Assembly (NCBI GenBank): GCA_019973575.1
Contig: BPUI01000001.1
Span: forward strand, 868,001 to 932,000
Direction: 5' to 3'
DNA from: Gemmatimonadetes bacterium T265
GTDB taxonomy: Bacteria; Gemmatimonadota; Gemmatimonadetes; Gemmatimonadales; Gemmatimonadaceae
Length of the DNA stretch: 64,000 nucleotides
The notes below the pieces were generated by a model that was not told the DNA's origin, did not search any database, and saw nothing but the letters and a program-made list of their open reading frames with translations. Numbering within the stretch: the stretch's first letter is position 1; the number at the start of each line of letters is the position of its first letter. The translations under genes were made by a program, and so were the position numbers. Shown here piece after piece: positions 55,043 to 63,759 of the stretch.

Positions 55043-56074
55043 TCACGACCCGAATCGCGCGAGGAGCCAGGCGAGGCTTTCGGCGACGGGTGGGTTGGTG
55101 GCGAGTTTGCCTGCCCACTCCCGGTATACGAGCGCGATGCCCAGTGCTGCGAGCCGATCGCGAAAGGCCCGGGTGCCGTCGACCACGGGGTCGGCGGTGC
55201 CGACATCGACAACGAGGGCGGGCATGAGCGCCGGGCGGGTGCTCCGCAGGTGGGCGGCGAGGCGGCCCGGATCGCGCGCCACCCACCCGCCGGTGTCCGG
55301 GCCGAAGGCTGTCAGTTGTTGCGCCGACGCTGCGACGCGGACGCGACGGAACTCGTCGGCGGTCTGCGCGTCGCGCGCGGGTGGTGTGTACGGGGTTGGG
55401 CCGGCGTAGAGGGGCGAGAGAAGGCCCGAATGACTCACCGCCGCGGCGAAGACGTCGGGGTAGCGAAGGGCGAGCGTGATCGCGCCGTAGCCGCCCATGC
55501 CGAGCCCCGCGACCGCGCGGTGCGTGCGGTCGGGGCGCGTGCGGTAGGCGGAGTCGACGCGGGCGACGAGGTCGCGGGCGACGTAGTCGTCGTAGCGGGG
55601 CCACGGGACGCAGTAGCTCGCGGCCGGCTCCGCGCGGGCCGTGTCGCGCCGGCACGCGTCGACGTTGGCAAGCGCGTTCCAGGTCGTGTACCAACCGTCG
55701 TCGCCGTCGGGCATGACGACGATGGCCTCGCCCGCCCCGCGAGCGGCGAGCGAATCGGCGACGACGGCCAGGCCGCCGCGGCGCACCCAGTCCCACTCGG
55801 TCCCGCCGGCGTCGTGTAGGTAGTACGCGACGGGGTAGCGGCGGGCGGGGTCGCGGTCGTACGACGGCGGCAGATAGACGACGAACTGCTTGCGAACGCC
55901 GAGCGCGGGGGACCAGAGCGTGTCGGCAACGAGGCGGCCGTGGCGGGGCGCGGGGGCGGATTGGGCGCGCGCGGGCGCCGCAACGCGTCCGAGCGCGGCG
56001 ATCCCGAGCACGCCCAACTGGAAGGCGGCACGCGCGAGGAGTCGGGGTGGGCGCGACGTCCGCGGACGGGACAC
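55043..56074 (-). CDS. Exported esterase-fold protein lacking catalytic Ser and His
   Basis: A protein of about 343 aa in the putative esterase (EstD/antigen 85-like, PF00756) family. Signal peptide ends near ARAQ. Fold landmarks: VVYLPPSYD, PVAYYLHDAGG, IVVMPDGDDGWYTTW, RYPDVFAAAVSHSG. The nucleophile elbow, normally GLSMGGY, reads GLGMGGY (Gly192, codon GGC). The C-terminal GGH-W motif is replaced by WAGKLATN. The acid residue in DVGTADP is retained. It is probably non-catalytic. GTG 56074 is chosen; GTG 56113 is possible. Confidence 0.8.
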   Translation of the reverse strand: MSRPRTSRPPRLLARAAFQLGVLGIAALGRVAAPARAQSAPAPRHGRLVADTLWSPALGVRKQFVVYLPPSYDRDPARRYPVAYYLHDAGGTEWDWVRRGGLAVVADSLAARGAGEAIVVMPDGDDGWYTTWNALANVDACRRDTARAEPAASYCVPWPRYDDYVARDLVARVDSAYRTRPDRTHRAVAGLGMGGYGAITLALRYPDVFAAAVSHSGLLSPLYAGPTPYTPPARDAQTADEFRRVRVAASAQQLTAFGPDTGGWVARDPGRLAAHLRSTRPALMPALVVDVGTADPVVDGTRAFRDRLAALGIALVYREWAGKLATNPPVAESLAWLLARFGS

Positions 56075-56242
56075 AGGGCGGATGCGAAGGGGGGCGGCTC
56101 GGTGATTGCTCACGCGACGCCCGTACACGCGTACGGGCCGTTCGCGCACGATACTACGGCGGCGCGCGGCGCCGCACGCTCGCCCGCAGCTTCTTCCGCA
56201 CCTTTCCGCACTCGCGCCGAGTGCACGCCTCCGGAGGCACGC

Positions 56243-56569
56243 ATGGCTGACGACCGCCCCATCCCCCGCCCGCCCGCCGAAGCGCGGCAGCCGACGACGG
56301 ACTTCGAAGAAGGCATTCCGTTCCACAACACCGACCGCGTCCCGGGTGAGGACACGCCGGACCGCCGGGCGTTCGACTCGCCCGCGGCACCGGAGCCGCG
56401 CGAGGAGGATCTCGGGGCGCGGAGCTTCGCCGGGCAGAACTTCGCGAACGACGTGTACCAACACCCCGACGGGCGGGACCCCGGGTTAGGCGGGGGGAGT
56501 AGTGCGAACCGCGACGCGCGGCACCCGGCGGAGAGTGAAGGGGAAGTGCCGGAAGATGATCTGGACTAA
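56243..56569 (+). CDS. Acidic, probably disordered small protein
   Basis: A 108-aa protein rich in Asp, Glu, Pro and Arg, without hydrophobic segments. Features: TTDFEEGIPFHNTDRVPGED, then GARSFAGQNFANDVYQHPDGRDPGLGGG. GGAGG lies 6 bases before ATG 56243, so it is likely translated. No family recognised. Confidence 0.65.
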   Translation: MADDRPIPRPPAEARQPTTDFEEGIPFHNTDRVPGEDTPDRRAFDSPAAPEPREEDLGARSFAGQNFANDVYQHPDGRDPGLGGGSSANRDARHPAESEGEVPEDDLD

Positions 56570-56577
56570 CGGGTAGA

Positions 56578-56615
56578 GCGGGGCGGCAGGACCGTTCGCG
56601 GTCCTGCCGCCCCGC
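56578..56615. terminator. Bidirectional terminator between convergent genes
   Basis: A 16-bp perfect stem (GCGGGGCGGCAGGACC and its complement) with loop GTTCGC fills the 47-base gap between the acidic-protein gene and lepB. Confidence 0.8.
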
Positions 56616-56616
56616 C

Positions 56617-57495
56617 TTACTTGATCACGTGGCCGATTCGGGCCCAGCGCACGTCGGTCACGAACGGCAGCGGCTTCTCGCTGCGGTCGGGGTCGCACGC
56701 GCCGGTGCCGGTTTCGTCGTCGGGGGCGGGGCGGTAGGAGTAGTAGACGAAGATGGGGCGGCCGCGGAGGTTGTCGCGCGGGACGAGGCCCCAGTAGCGC
56801 GAGTCCTTGGAGCAGTAGCGGTTGTCGCCGAGCATCATGTAGTGGCGCGGCGGGATGACGAGCGGGCCCCAGTTGTCGTGCGTGGGGGTGGCAGGGGCGG
56901 CGCCGAAGCGGGACGCGGTGAGGGCGTACTGGCGCTGCCAGCCGAAGAGGTCGTTGGTCTCGTCCGGGTTGCCCTTGTAGTTGCTGCCGGTGGCGTACCC
57001 CTGACGCTGCGCGACGCCGTCGACGTAGAGCAGGCCGTCGCGCATGTAGAGCGTGTCGCCCGGGAGGCCGACGAGGCGCTTGACGAGGGTCGGGGTCGCG
57101 TCGGCGCCGCGGGCGGCCTCGTCGCCCTGGTACGGGGATTCGAAGACGACCACGTCGCCGCGCTTCGGGTCGGCGTAGCCGGGGAGGGTGACGCTCGTGA
57201 ACGGCAGGTGTGGGCCGTAGACGAGTTTGTTGACGAACAGCCAGTCGCCGACGAGGAGCGTCGGGATCATGCTGCCCGACGGGATCCGGAACGCTTCGAC
57301 GAGGAAGGTCCGGATGACGAGGAAGAGGAGGACGGTGCCGAGGAAGGCGCGCGCGGTCTCCCACACGCCCGCGCTGCCGCCCCCGCGCCGTGCCGCGGTG
57401 CGCCCGCCGGTCTTGGAGCGGGACGACGGGCGGCGGCCGGCGCGGAGGTCCGCGACGGCGGTACGGGAGGCGGACTTGGCGGAGGAAGCAGCCAC
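56617..57495 (-). CDS. lepB: Signal peptidase I
   Basis: A 292-aa inner-membrane serine protease removing Sec/Tat signal peptides. One membrane helix (ARAFLGTVLLFLVIRTFLVEAF) precedes box B PSGSMIPTL with Ser75, box D VKRLVGLPGD with catalytic Lys139, and box E MLGDNRYCSKDSRYWG. GTG 57495 is preferred to TTG 57564, which would start inside the terminator hairpin. The N-terminal 45 residues are basic and probably cytosolic. Confidence 0.93.
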   Translation of the reverse strand: MAASSAKSASRTAVADLRAGRRPSSRSKTGGRTAARRGGGSAGVWETARAFLGTVLLFLVIRTFLVEAFRIPSGSMIPTLLVGDWLFVNKLVYGPHLPFTSVTLPGYADPKRGDVVVFESPYQGDEAARGADATPTLVKRLVGLPGDTLYMRDGLLYVDGVAQRQGYATGSNYKGNPDETNDLFGWQRQYALTASRFGAAPATPTHDNWGPLVIPPRHYMMLGDNRYCSKDSRYWGLVPRDNLRGRPIFVYYSYRPAPDDETGTGACDPDRSEKPLPFVTDVRWARIGHVIK

Positions 57496-57542
57496 GACGT
57501 CGGAGGGGAGGAGCGGCGAAGGAGCGCGGGGCGGAAAGCTGG

Positions 57543-57587
57543 CGCGCCCCCGGCCGGCCGCCAAGTGTGCGGCCGACCGGGGGCGCG
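57543..57587 (-). terminator. Terminator hairpin after SWIB gene
   Basis: A 19-bp stem with a single G-T mismatch (arms 57543-57561 and 57569-57587, core CGCGCCCCCGG) and a 7-base loop, 23 bases past the SWIB stop. It isolates lepB from the SWIB transcript. Confidence 0.7.
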
Positions 57588-57610
57588 TCGGAGAACTCGC
57601 GCGGCGTGTA

Positions 57611-58171
57611 TTACGCCGACGCGTCGGAAAGGTGCGCGTTCACGAGCTTCATCATCTCGAACATCGTGATCTGGTCCTTGCCGAAGATCGGGCGGAGCTT
57701 CTCGTCGGCCTTGATGTTCCGGCTCTCCTGCAGGCCGTTCTTCTTGATGTAGTCCCACACGCGGGCGACGACCTGCGTGCGCGGCATGGGCTCCTGGCCG
57801 ACGACGGCGGCGAGTTGCGCGTCGGGCTGGAGGGGCTTCATGAACGCGGGGTTGGGCCCGCGCTTGCCGGCGGCGGCCTTGGAGGGCGCCTTCTTGGCGG
57901 CGGCCTTCGTCGCCGTCTTGGACGCGGACTTGGCGGCCGACTTCGCCGCGGTCTTGCTCGCGCCCTTGGCGGCGGTCTTGCTGGCCGCCTTGCTCGCGGT
58001 CTTCGCGGCGGACTTCGCCGCGCTCTTGCCCGCGGGCGCCTTGGCCGTCGCGGCCGCCTTGCTCGGCGCGGCGCGCCCCGACTTCGCGGGGGCCTTCTTC
58101 GCGCCCGCGCTGGACTTGTTGGAAGTGGACCGCGTCTTCGCGGCGCCGGCGGGCTTCTTGGCTGTGGCCAT
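57611..58171 (-). CDS. SWIB/MDM2-domain protein with histone H1-like tail
   Basis: A 186-aa protein. Residues 1-100 are Lys/Ala/Ser repeats of the SKTAAKSAAKSASKTAT type, like histone H1 tails. Residues about 105-183 are a SWIB domain: FMKPLQPDAQLAAVVGQEPM, RTQVVARVWDYIKKNGLQ, FGKDQITMFEMMKLVNAHL. Bacterial SWIB proteins are best known from Chlamydia and likely act in chromosome compaction. GGAG lies just before ATG 58171. Confidence 0.9.
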   Translation of the reverse strand: MATAKKPAGAAKTRSTSNKSSAGAKKAPAKSGRAAPSKAAATAKAPAGKSAAKSAAKTASKAASKTAAKGASKTAAKSAAKSASKTATKAAAKKAPSKAAAGKRGPNPAFMKPLQPDAQLAAVVGQEPMPRTQVVARVWDYIKKNGLQESRNIKADEKLRPIFGKDQITMFEMMKLVNAHLSDASA

Positions 58172-58251
58172 CGCGTCTCCTGTGTGGGGATGGGCGCGCG
58201 GAGCGTCCCGCGGGCTCCGTCGCAATTGGTGACGGTCGCGCCCTAACGTAC

Positions 58252-58322
58252 GTGTGTAAGGCGCACATGCAATAGGTGTGCGGGCTCGGCGCGCGTCAAT
58301 GCACGCGGGGTGCCTTACACAC
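58252..58322. repeat. 11-bp perfect inverted repeat flanking 49 bases
   Basis: GTGTGTAAGGC (58252-58262) and GCCTTACACAC (58312-58322) face each other in the gap between the SWIB and hydrolase genes, both on the minus strand. Possible paired operator sites or a large stem. Confidence 0.5.
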
Positions 58323-58357
58323 CCCGGACGGCCACTTCGCGTCCCTCGCGCGGCCCC

Positions 58358-60013
58358 TCAGCGCGGCGCGTCGGGCGCCAGACGCGCCGCGAGCCAGTCG
58401 GCGACGGCGCCGAGCACCTCGGGGCGCACGGCCTTGGAGGGGAGCGCGGCGTAGCCGGCGGGGGCGCCGGAGGGGTCGGCGAGGAAGAGGTGGTCGGTGT
58501 CCGGGAAAACGCGCACGGTCACGTCGCGGTCGCCGCCGGCCCGTAAGGCCGCGGCGAGGGTGTCGGCCTGCTCGGGGGTGACCTGGCGGTCGGTGGCGCC
58601 CTGCAGGACGAGCACGGGGGCGCGCACGCGGCGCGCGGTCGCGAGCGGGTCGTAGGCGTCGAAGAAGCGCATCCACGCCGTGCCCGCGAGCACGGAGTCG
58701 CGCGTGCGGTCGGCGACGGCGAGCAGCGAATCGCGGCGCGCGGGAGCGAGCGTGGTGTCGGCGACGACGTCGCGGCGGAGTTGGTAGGTGAGCACGCGGC
58801 GGCCGGTGTACGCGGGGCCGGCCATCAGCACGAGGGCGGCCACGGCGGGATCATCGGCCGCGACCATCGGCGCGATGAGCCCGCCTTCGCTGTGGCCGAG
58901 GAGGGCGAGCCGGCGCGCGTCGACGTCGCCGCGCTCGGCCCCGCGCGCGCGGAGCCAGGCGAGCGCGGCGCGCACGTCGTCGGCGAAGTCGCGGCTCGTC
59001 GCGGTCGCGAAGGTGCCGCCTGACGCGCCGACGCCGCGGTCGTCGAGGCGTAGCACGCCGATGCCGCGGCGGCCGAGCGTGTCGGCGATCTGGCGGAACA
59101 GCGCGTAGCCGGTGATGCCGGCGAGGCGTTCGTCGCGCTCCTGCGGGCCGGAGCCGGTGATCGTCACGACGACCGGGACGGGGCCGCGCGCGGCGCTCGG
59201 GCGTGTGAGGGTGCCCGCGAGGGCGAAGCCGCCGGGGGTCGGGACGCGCACGTCTTCCGCCGCGTAGGGCGCGCCCGCGGGCGGCGCGTAGCTGGGCGGC
59301 GCCGGCGCGGCGGGCGCCGGCAGCGCGGAGACGGCGCGCGGGTCGGCCGCGTCGAAGGTGACGTTCTGGGCGGGGACGCGCATGCCGAGCACGCGTCCGT
59401 CGCGCGAGACGCGCGCGCGCACCTCGACGGCGTTGAGCGTGAAGACGACCGAATCGCGCCCTTGCGGCGCGACGGTGACGGCGAGCGCGGGGCGGCCCGG
59501 GCCGGTGAAGATCGGGACCGTGGCGGTGCGGAGCGTGCCCCCGCCGAGCGCGAGCGCGCGCCGCAGCACGAGTTCCCACGGCGCGACCGAGAGGTCGCCG
59601 AACGGGATGACGTTCGGCGCCGCGGCCACACGGCGTGGGGCTTCCGCGCCGACCTGGACGTCGACGCTGTCGCCCGGGGCGGCCCCGAAGGTCAGCACGA
59701 CGCGGGGCGCGGGGGTGGTCGCGCCGGGCGCGGTGGCCTCGGTGACGGCGCGGCGGACGCGGCCCTCGGGCGCCGGGGTGTAGGTGGTGACGACGCGCGC
59801 CCCGATGGGGAGTCCGCCGCCGCGCGTCGTGAAGCGCGAGGTGAGCGTGCCGTCGGCGCCCTGCTCGAGCCGTTCGACGACGAGGGTGTCGGCGCCGCGG
59901 CGCACGACGAACGCGCGCGGCGCGGGGGGCTGGGCGCGGAGCGCGGGGGCGGCGAGCGTTAGGCCGAGGACGTAGGCGGCGGGGGCCCAGGGGGCGGCGG
60001 GGGCGTGGCGCAT
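58358..60013 (-). CDS. Exported alpha/beta hydrolase with N-terminal beta domain
   Basis: A 551-aa secreted enzyme; signal peptide ends near ALRAQP. Residues about 30-235 are a beta-rich domain of unknown fold. Residues about 245-545 are a dienelactone/S9-like hydrolase: oxyanion TITGSGPQERDE, nucleophile GHSEGG, acid GATDRQV, base DTDHLF. All three triad residues are present. Probably an esterase or peptidase. Confidence 0.85.
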   Translation of the reverse strand: MRHAPAAPWAPAAYVLGLTLAAPALRAQPPAPRAFVVRRGADTLVVERLEQGADGTLTSRFTTRGGGLPIGARVVTTYTPAPEGRVRRAVTEATAPGATTPAPRVVLTFGAAPGDSVDVQVGAEAPRRVAAAPNVIPFGDLSVAPWELVLRRALALGGGTLRTATVPIFTGPGRPALAVTVAPQGRDSVVFTLNAVEVRARVSRDGRVLGMRVPAQNVTFDAADPRAVSALPAPAAPAPPSYAPPAGAPYAAEDVRVPTPGGFALAGTLTRPSAARGPVPVVVTITGSGPQERDERLAGITGYALFRQIADTLGRRGIGVLRLDDRGVGASGGTFATATSRDFADDVRAALAWLRARGAERGDVDARRLALLGHSEGGLIAPMVAADDPAVAALVLMAGPAYTGRRVLTYQLRRDVVADTTLAPARRDSLLAVADRTRDSVLAGTAWMRFFDAYDPLATARRVRAPVLVLQGATDRQVTPEQADTLAAALRAGGDRDVTVRVFPDTDHLFLADPSGAPAGYAALPSKAVRPEVLGAVADWLAARLAPDAPR

Positions 60014-60029
60014 CGGCGGGCGGGGCGCG

Positions 60030-60851
60030 TCAGTGGGGCGGGTCGTTGGCGGCGGGGGGCGGCGTGGCCGGGAACTCGCCCGTCGCGCGCAGCAGGTCGC
60101 GCGAGAGGTCGAGCATGCGGGCGCCGCCGAGGTACTCGACGCTCCTCGGGTCGCGCACGGCCGCGAGGCGCTTCATCACGCCCGCGATCCGGTGCGCCTG
60201 TTCGACGATGACGTGCAGCAGCTCGCGCTCCTCGCCCGGCTCGGCCATGCCCTGCTCGATGAGCGCGGCGTGGCCGAGGAGGGCGGCGAGCGGGTTGTTG
60301 ATCTCGTGCTGGAGCGCGATCGACGTCTCGCCGATGCCGGCGAGGTAGCGGGCGCGGAGGAGCGCGCGCTCGGCCTCGCGGCGCGCGCCGTCCTGCGCCA
60401 TGCGGCGTTCAGCGATCGCGAGGCGGGCCGCGACGTTGCGGGCGGTCGGCGGCTGGGTGATGTAGTCGTCCGCGCCGGCGTCGAGCGCCTCGAGCACGTC
60501 GCCCGGGCGGTCGCGCGGGGCGACGGCGAGCACGTAGCAGACGGCCGGGACGGCGTCGCGCGGGTGGGGCGGCGTGCCGTGCGCGGCGCCGGCGTGCGCG
60601 GCACCGACGTCCTCGTCGCTATCGCGCTCCGCCTGGCGCACGCGGCGGCAGAAGGCGAGCGCGGCGGTCGTCCCGTCGGCGCCGCGCAGGTCGAGGTCGA
60701 GGACGAGCAGGGTCGGGCGGTGCTCGGCGTAGGCGCGCCACGCGGCATTGGCCTCGGGGACGACTTCGACGGTGTACCCGGCGGAGGCGAGCGCCGCGGC
60801 GAACGTGTCGGCCGTGACGTCGTCGCTGGCCGCGATGAGGGCGCCCGCCAC
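60030..60851 (-). CDS. Receiver-HisKA protein without ATPase domain
   Basis: A 273-aa two-component-type protein. Residues 3-140 form a receiver: acidic pair D10-D11, phospho-acceptor Asp52 in LLVLDLDLRGADG, but the conserved K-P is Q-P (ITQPP) and a 25-residue Ala/His-rich insert interrupts it. Residues about 160-235 form a HisKA helix pair with H-box QHEINNP (His182). The protein ends about 35 residues later, with no N/G1/G2 boxes of an HATPase. It must be phosphorylated in trans, if at all. It starts 10 bases after the sialidase-like gene. Confidence 0.8.
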   Translation of the reverse strand: MAGALIAASDDVTADTFAAALASAGYTVEVVPEANAAWRAYAEHRPTLLVLDLDLRGADGTTAALAFCRRVRQAERDSDEDVGAAHAGAAHGTPPHPRDAVPAVCYVLAVAPRDRPGDVLEALDAGADDYITQPPTARNVAARLAIAERRMAQDGARREAERALLRARYLAGIGETSIALQHEINNPLAALLGHAALIEQGMAEPGEERELLHVIVEQAHRIAGVMKRLAAVRDPRSVEYLGGARMLDLSRDLLRATGEFPATPPPAANDPPH

Positions 60852-60861
60852 GCGGCGCTCG

Positions 60862-61818
60862 CTACTGCCGCAGCTCGCCGACGCGCACGACGACCCCGCT
60901 CGGCTGCGCGGCGGTGACGCTGCGCGGGTCGTCGGTCCCGGCGATCTGGCGCGGCGCGGCGTGCTCGATCCAGCCGAGCGCGACGCGGCGGTTCGCGACC
61001 GCGACGACGGGGCGCTCGGCGGAGGTGCTGCTCCCCTCGCTCGCGGCGAAGCGTTCGGCGAACGAGTGGCCGCCGGTGTGCGAGAGGGCGAGCGAGACGA
61101 AGGGGCGCCCGCCCGTGTTCGGGTCCTCGTAGGCGACGACGACGAGGTCGCCCGCGGAGGCGACGCTCGTGGCCGCGGGGCGGTCGCCGTAGACGACGGC
61201 CTGCGGGCGCTCGAAGCCCGCGCGCGGGTCCATCTGGTGGGCGTAGAAGACGCCCTTGCCTTCGGGCGCGTCCATCGAGTAGGCGACGTGCAGGTAGCCG
61301 TTGGCGGCGTCGATCGCGATGCTGGGCGCGGGGCGGTCACAGCCGGCCTCGGAGAGGTCGAGGGTGTCGACGGCGAGGGGCGCGGACCACGTGCGGCCCC
61401 GGTCGGCGGAGCGGTTGGTCCGGAGCGCGGCCGAGTGGTCGGCGCGCTCGGACCACCAGACGGCGCCGACGACGCCGTCGCGCCCCGGGGCGAGGCGGAG
61501 CGACGCCGGGCAGGCGTGCGGGTCGGCGGCGGTGGGGAGGGTCGCGGGCGGCGCCGGCGCGGGCGATGCCGATGCGGGCGACGCTGGCGCAGCCGCCCCG
61601 CGCACCGCGGCGAGGACGCCCGTGGCGGCGAGGGACTCGGCCGCCGCGTCGGAGGCCTGCGCCGCGGTGCCCGCGGGCGCCGGCAAGCGGCGCTCGGCCG
61701 CGTGGTCCCAGACCACGGGGTCGGCGGCGCAGGCGGCGAGCGCGGCGGCGGTCAGCGCGACGAGTCGCGCGCGGGTCGCGGTCGAAGCGAGCGGCGGACG
61801 ACGGGGACCGGGCGACAT
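60862..61818 (-). CDS. Sialidase-like (BNR/Asp-box) lipoprotein
   Basis: A 318-aa protein with lipobox ALAAC (Cys near residue 30). A Pro/Ala-rich linker precedes a beta-propeller; the Asp-box RSADRGRTWSAPL is clear, and HTGGHSFAERF is a second degenerate copy. Catalytic Arg-triad or Tyr/Glu residues of true sialidases cannot be identified, so it may be a binding or sensing propeller. Probably cotranscribed with the receiver-HisKA gene, perhaps as its periplasmic partner. Confidence 0.7.
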   Translation of the reverse strand: MSPGPRRPPLASTATRARLVALTAAALAACAADPVVWDHAAERRLPAPAGTAAQASDAAAESLAATGVLAAVRGAAAPASPASASPAPAPPATLPTAADPHACPASLRLAPGRDGVVGAVWWSERADHSAALRTNRSADRGRTWSAPLAVDTLDLSEAGCDRPAPSIAIDAANGYLHVAYSMDAPEGKGVFYAHQMDPRAGFERPQAVVYGDRPAATSVASAGDLVVVAYEDPNTGGRPFVSLALSHTGGHSFAERFAASEGSSTSAERPVVAVANRRVALGWIEHAAPRQIAGTDDPRSVTAAQPSGVVVRVGELRQ

Positions 61819-61938
61819 GCGCGAAAGCTACCGCCGGGGCTACCGCCCGGGAGGGCGGACGGACGGCGCGTCTAGATTTGTGCGGCGTCCGCCGTACGTG
61901 TTTCGTCATACCTCGTCACATTTCGCGTCGTCCGACTC

Positions 61939-63759
61939 ATGGCCACCTCCGTTCCGTCCGCGCCCGCTCACCACGTCCCACACGGCTCCGGCGGGGAAGC
62001 CCCGATCCGCGACGGGACGGCGGGAAGCGCGGAGCAGCCGGTGCCGGGGCAGCTCGTGCCGGAGATGGGGGGCGCGGTCGCGTTCGCGGGGACGCGGCGC
62101 GTGCCGCCCGCGGTGAACGAGCCGGTGCGCGGCTACGCGCCGGGCTCGCCGGAGCGGCGCGAGCTGCGCGCGCGGCTCGCGGAGATGGTGGGGGAGCACG
62201 CGGAGATCCCGCTCGTGGTCGGGGGCGAGCGCGTGTACACGGGCGACGTGGCGCGGGTGACGAACCCGTGCGCGCACCGCGAGGTGTTAGGCGAGTGGCA
62301 CCGGGCGTCGGCGGAGGACGTCGCGCGCGCGGTGGGCGCGGCGCGGGACGCGCACCGCGAGTGGGCGAACTGGGCGTGGGAGGACCGGGCGGCGGTGTTC
62401 CTGCGCGCGGCCGAGCTGCTCGCGACGACGTGGCGGCAGACGCTGAACGCGGCGACGATGTTGGGCCAGGCGAAGACGGCGCACCAGGCGGAGATCGACT
62501 CGGCGTGTGAATTAATCGACTTTCTCCGCTTCAACGTGCAGTTCGCCCAGGAGCTGTACGCGGAGCAGCCGGCGAGCGACCGGACGATGTGGAACCAGCT
62601 GGACTACCGCCCGCTCGAGGGGTTCGTGTACGCGGTCACGCCGTTCAACTTCACGGCGATCGCGGGCAACCTGCCGACGAGCGCGGCGCTGATGGGGAAC
62701 ACGGTCGTCTGGAAGCCGGCGGGGAGCGCGATGCTCTCGGCGTGGCACCTGATGCGGCTCTTGGAGGAGGCGGGGCTGCCGCCGGGCGTGATCAATTTCG
62801 TGCCTGGTGATCCCAAACTCGTGAGCGACGCGCTGCTGGCGCACCCGGACCTCGCGGGCGTGCACTTCACGGGGAGCACGGGCGTGTTCAACAGCATGTG
62901 GGAGACGATCGGGCGCAACATGGGGCGCTACCGCTCGTACCCGCGCATCGTCGGCGAGACGGGGGGCAAGGACTTCATCCTCGCGCACCCCTCGGCCGAC
63001 CCGCAGGCGCTCGCGGTCGGGATCGTGCGCGGGGCGTTCGAGTACCAGGGGCAGAAGTGTTCGGCGGCGAGCCGGGTCTACGTACCGCGGTCGATGTGGC
63101 CGGACGTGCGCGAGCGGGTCGTGGCGATGATGCGGGAGATCCGCGTCGGCGACGTGCGCGACTTCCGCAACTTCATGGGCGCGGTGATCGACGAGCGCTC
63201 GTTCGCGAAGATTTCGGGGTACCTGGCCGACGCGCGGGCGAACGCGCGGGTCGTGCAGGGGGGCGGCGCGGACCGGTCGGCGGGGTGGTTCGTCGAGCCG
63301 ACGCTGGTCGAGGCGCCGGAGCCGGGGTACCGGCTGATGTGCGAGGAGATCTTCGGGCCGGTGGTGACGGCGTACGCGTGGGACGACGCCGCGCCTAACG
63401 GCTGGGCGGAGGTGCTGCGCACGGTCGACCGCACGTCGCCGTACGCGCTGACGGGGGCGGTGTTCGCGCGGGACCGGAAGGCGGTGCGGCAGGCCGCGGT
63501 CGCGCTGCGGAACGCGGCGGGCAACTTCTACGTCAACGACAAGCCGACGGGGGCGGTCGTGGGGCAGCAGCCGTTCGGCGGGGCGCGGGGGTCGGGGACG
63601 AACGACAAGGCGGGGTCGAAGCTCAACCTGCTGCGCTGGACCAGCCCGCGGACGGTGAAGGAGACGTTCGCGCCGCCGACGGACTTCCGGTACGCGTTCC
63701 TGCACCCGGAGTTGGACGGGGACCCGGCGGAGGGGCCGGCGCAGGAGGGGGCGATCTAG
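61939..63759 (+). CDS. pruA: 1-pyrroline-5-carboxylate dehydrogenase
   Basis: NAD-dependent aldehyde dehydrogenase of 606 aa oxidising glutamate semialdehyde to glutamate in proline catabolism. VNFVPG, FTGSTGVFNSMWETIG, catalytic Glu340 in GETGGKD and Cys374 in YQGQKCSAASR. The pattern matches the single-function ALDH4A1-type enzyme rather than PutA. The N-terminus is extended by about 60 low-complexity residues. No proline dehydrogenase is in the window. A TAGTG overlap couples it to the phzF-like gene. Confidence 0.92.
   Translation: MATSVPSAPAHHVPHGSGGEAPIRDGTAGSAEQPVPGQLVPEMGGAVAFAGTRRVPPAVNEPVRGYAPGSPERRELRARLAEMVGEHAEIPLVVGGERVYTGDVARVTNPCAHREVLGEWHRASAEDVARAVGAARDAHREWANWAWEDRAAVFLRAAELLATTWRQTLNAATMLGQAKTAHQAEIDSACELIDFLRFNVQFAQELYAEQPASDRTMWNQLDYRPLEGFVYAVTPFNFTAIAGNLPTSAALMGNTVVWKPAGSAMLSAWHLMRLLEEAGLPPGVINFVPGDPKLVSDALLAHPDLAGVHFTGSTGVFNSMWETIGRNMGRYRSYPRIVGETGGKDFILAHPSADPQALAVGIVRGAFEYQGQKCSAASRVYVPRSMWPDVRERVVAMMREIRVGDVRDFRNFMGAVIDERSFAKISGYLADARANARVVQGGGADRSAGWFVEPTLVEAPEPGYRLMCEEIFGPVVTAYAWDDAAPNGWAEVLRTVDRTSPYALTGAVFARDRKAVRQAAVALRNAAGNFYVNDKPTGAVVGQQPFGGARGSGTNDKAGSKLNLLRWTSPRTVKETFAPPTDFRYAFLHPELDGDPAEGPAQEGAI

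Noticed and set aside
58241-58247. CCCTAACG and similar CTAAC words (16146, 51148, 51841)
   Set aside because: They differ from GCCTAAC at the first bases, so were not counted as copies of the heptamer.
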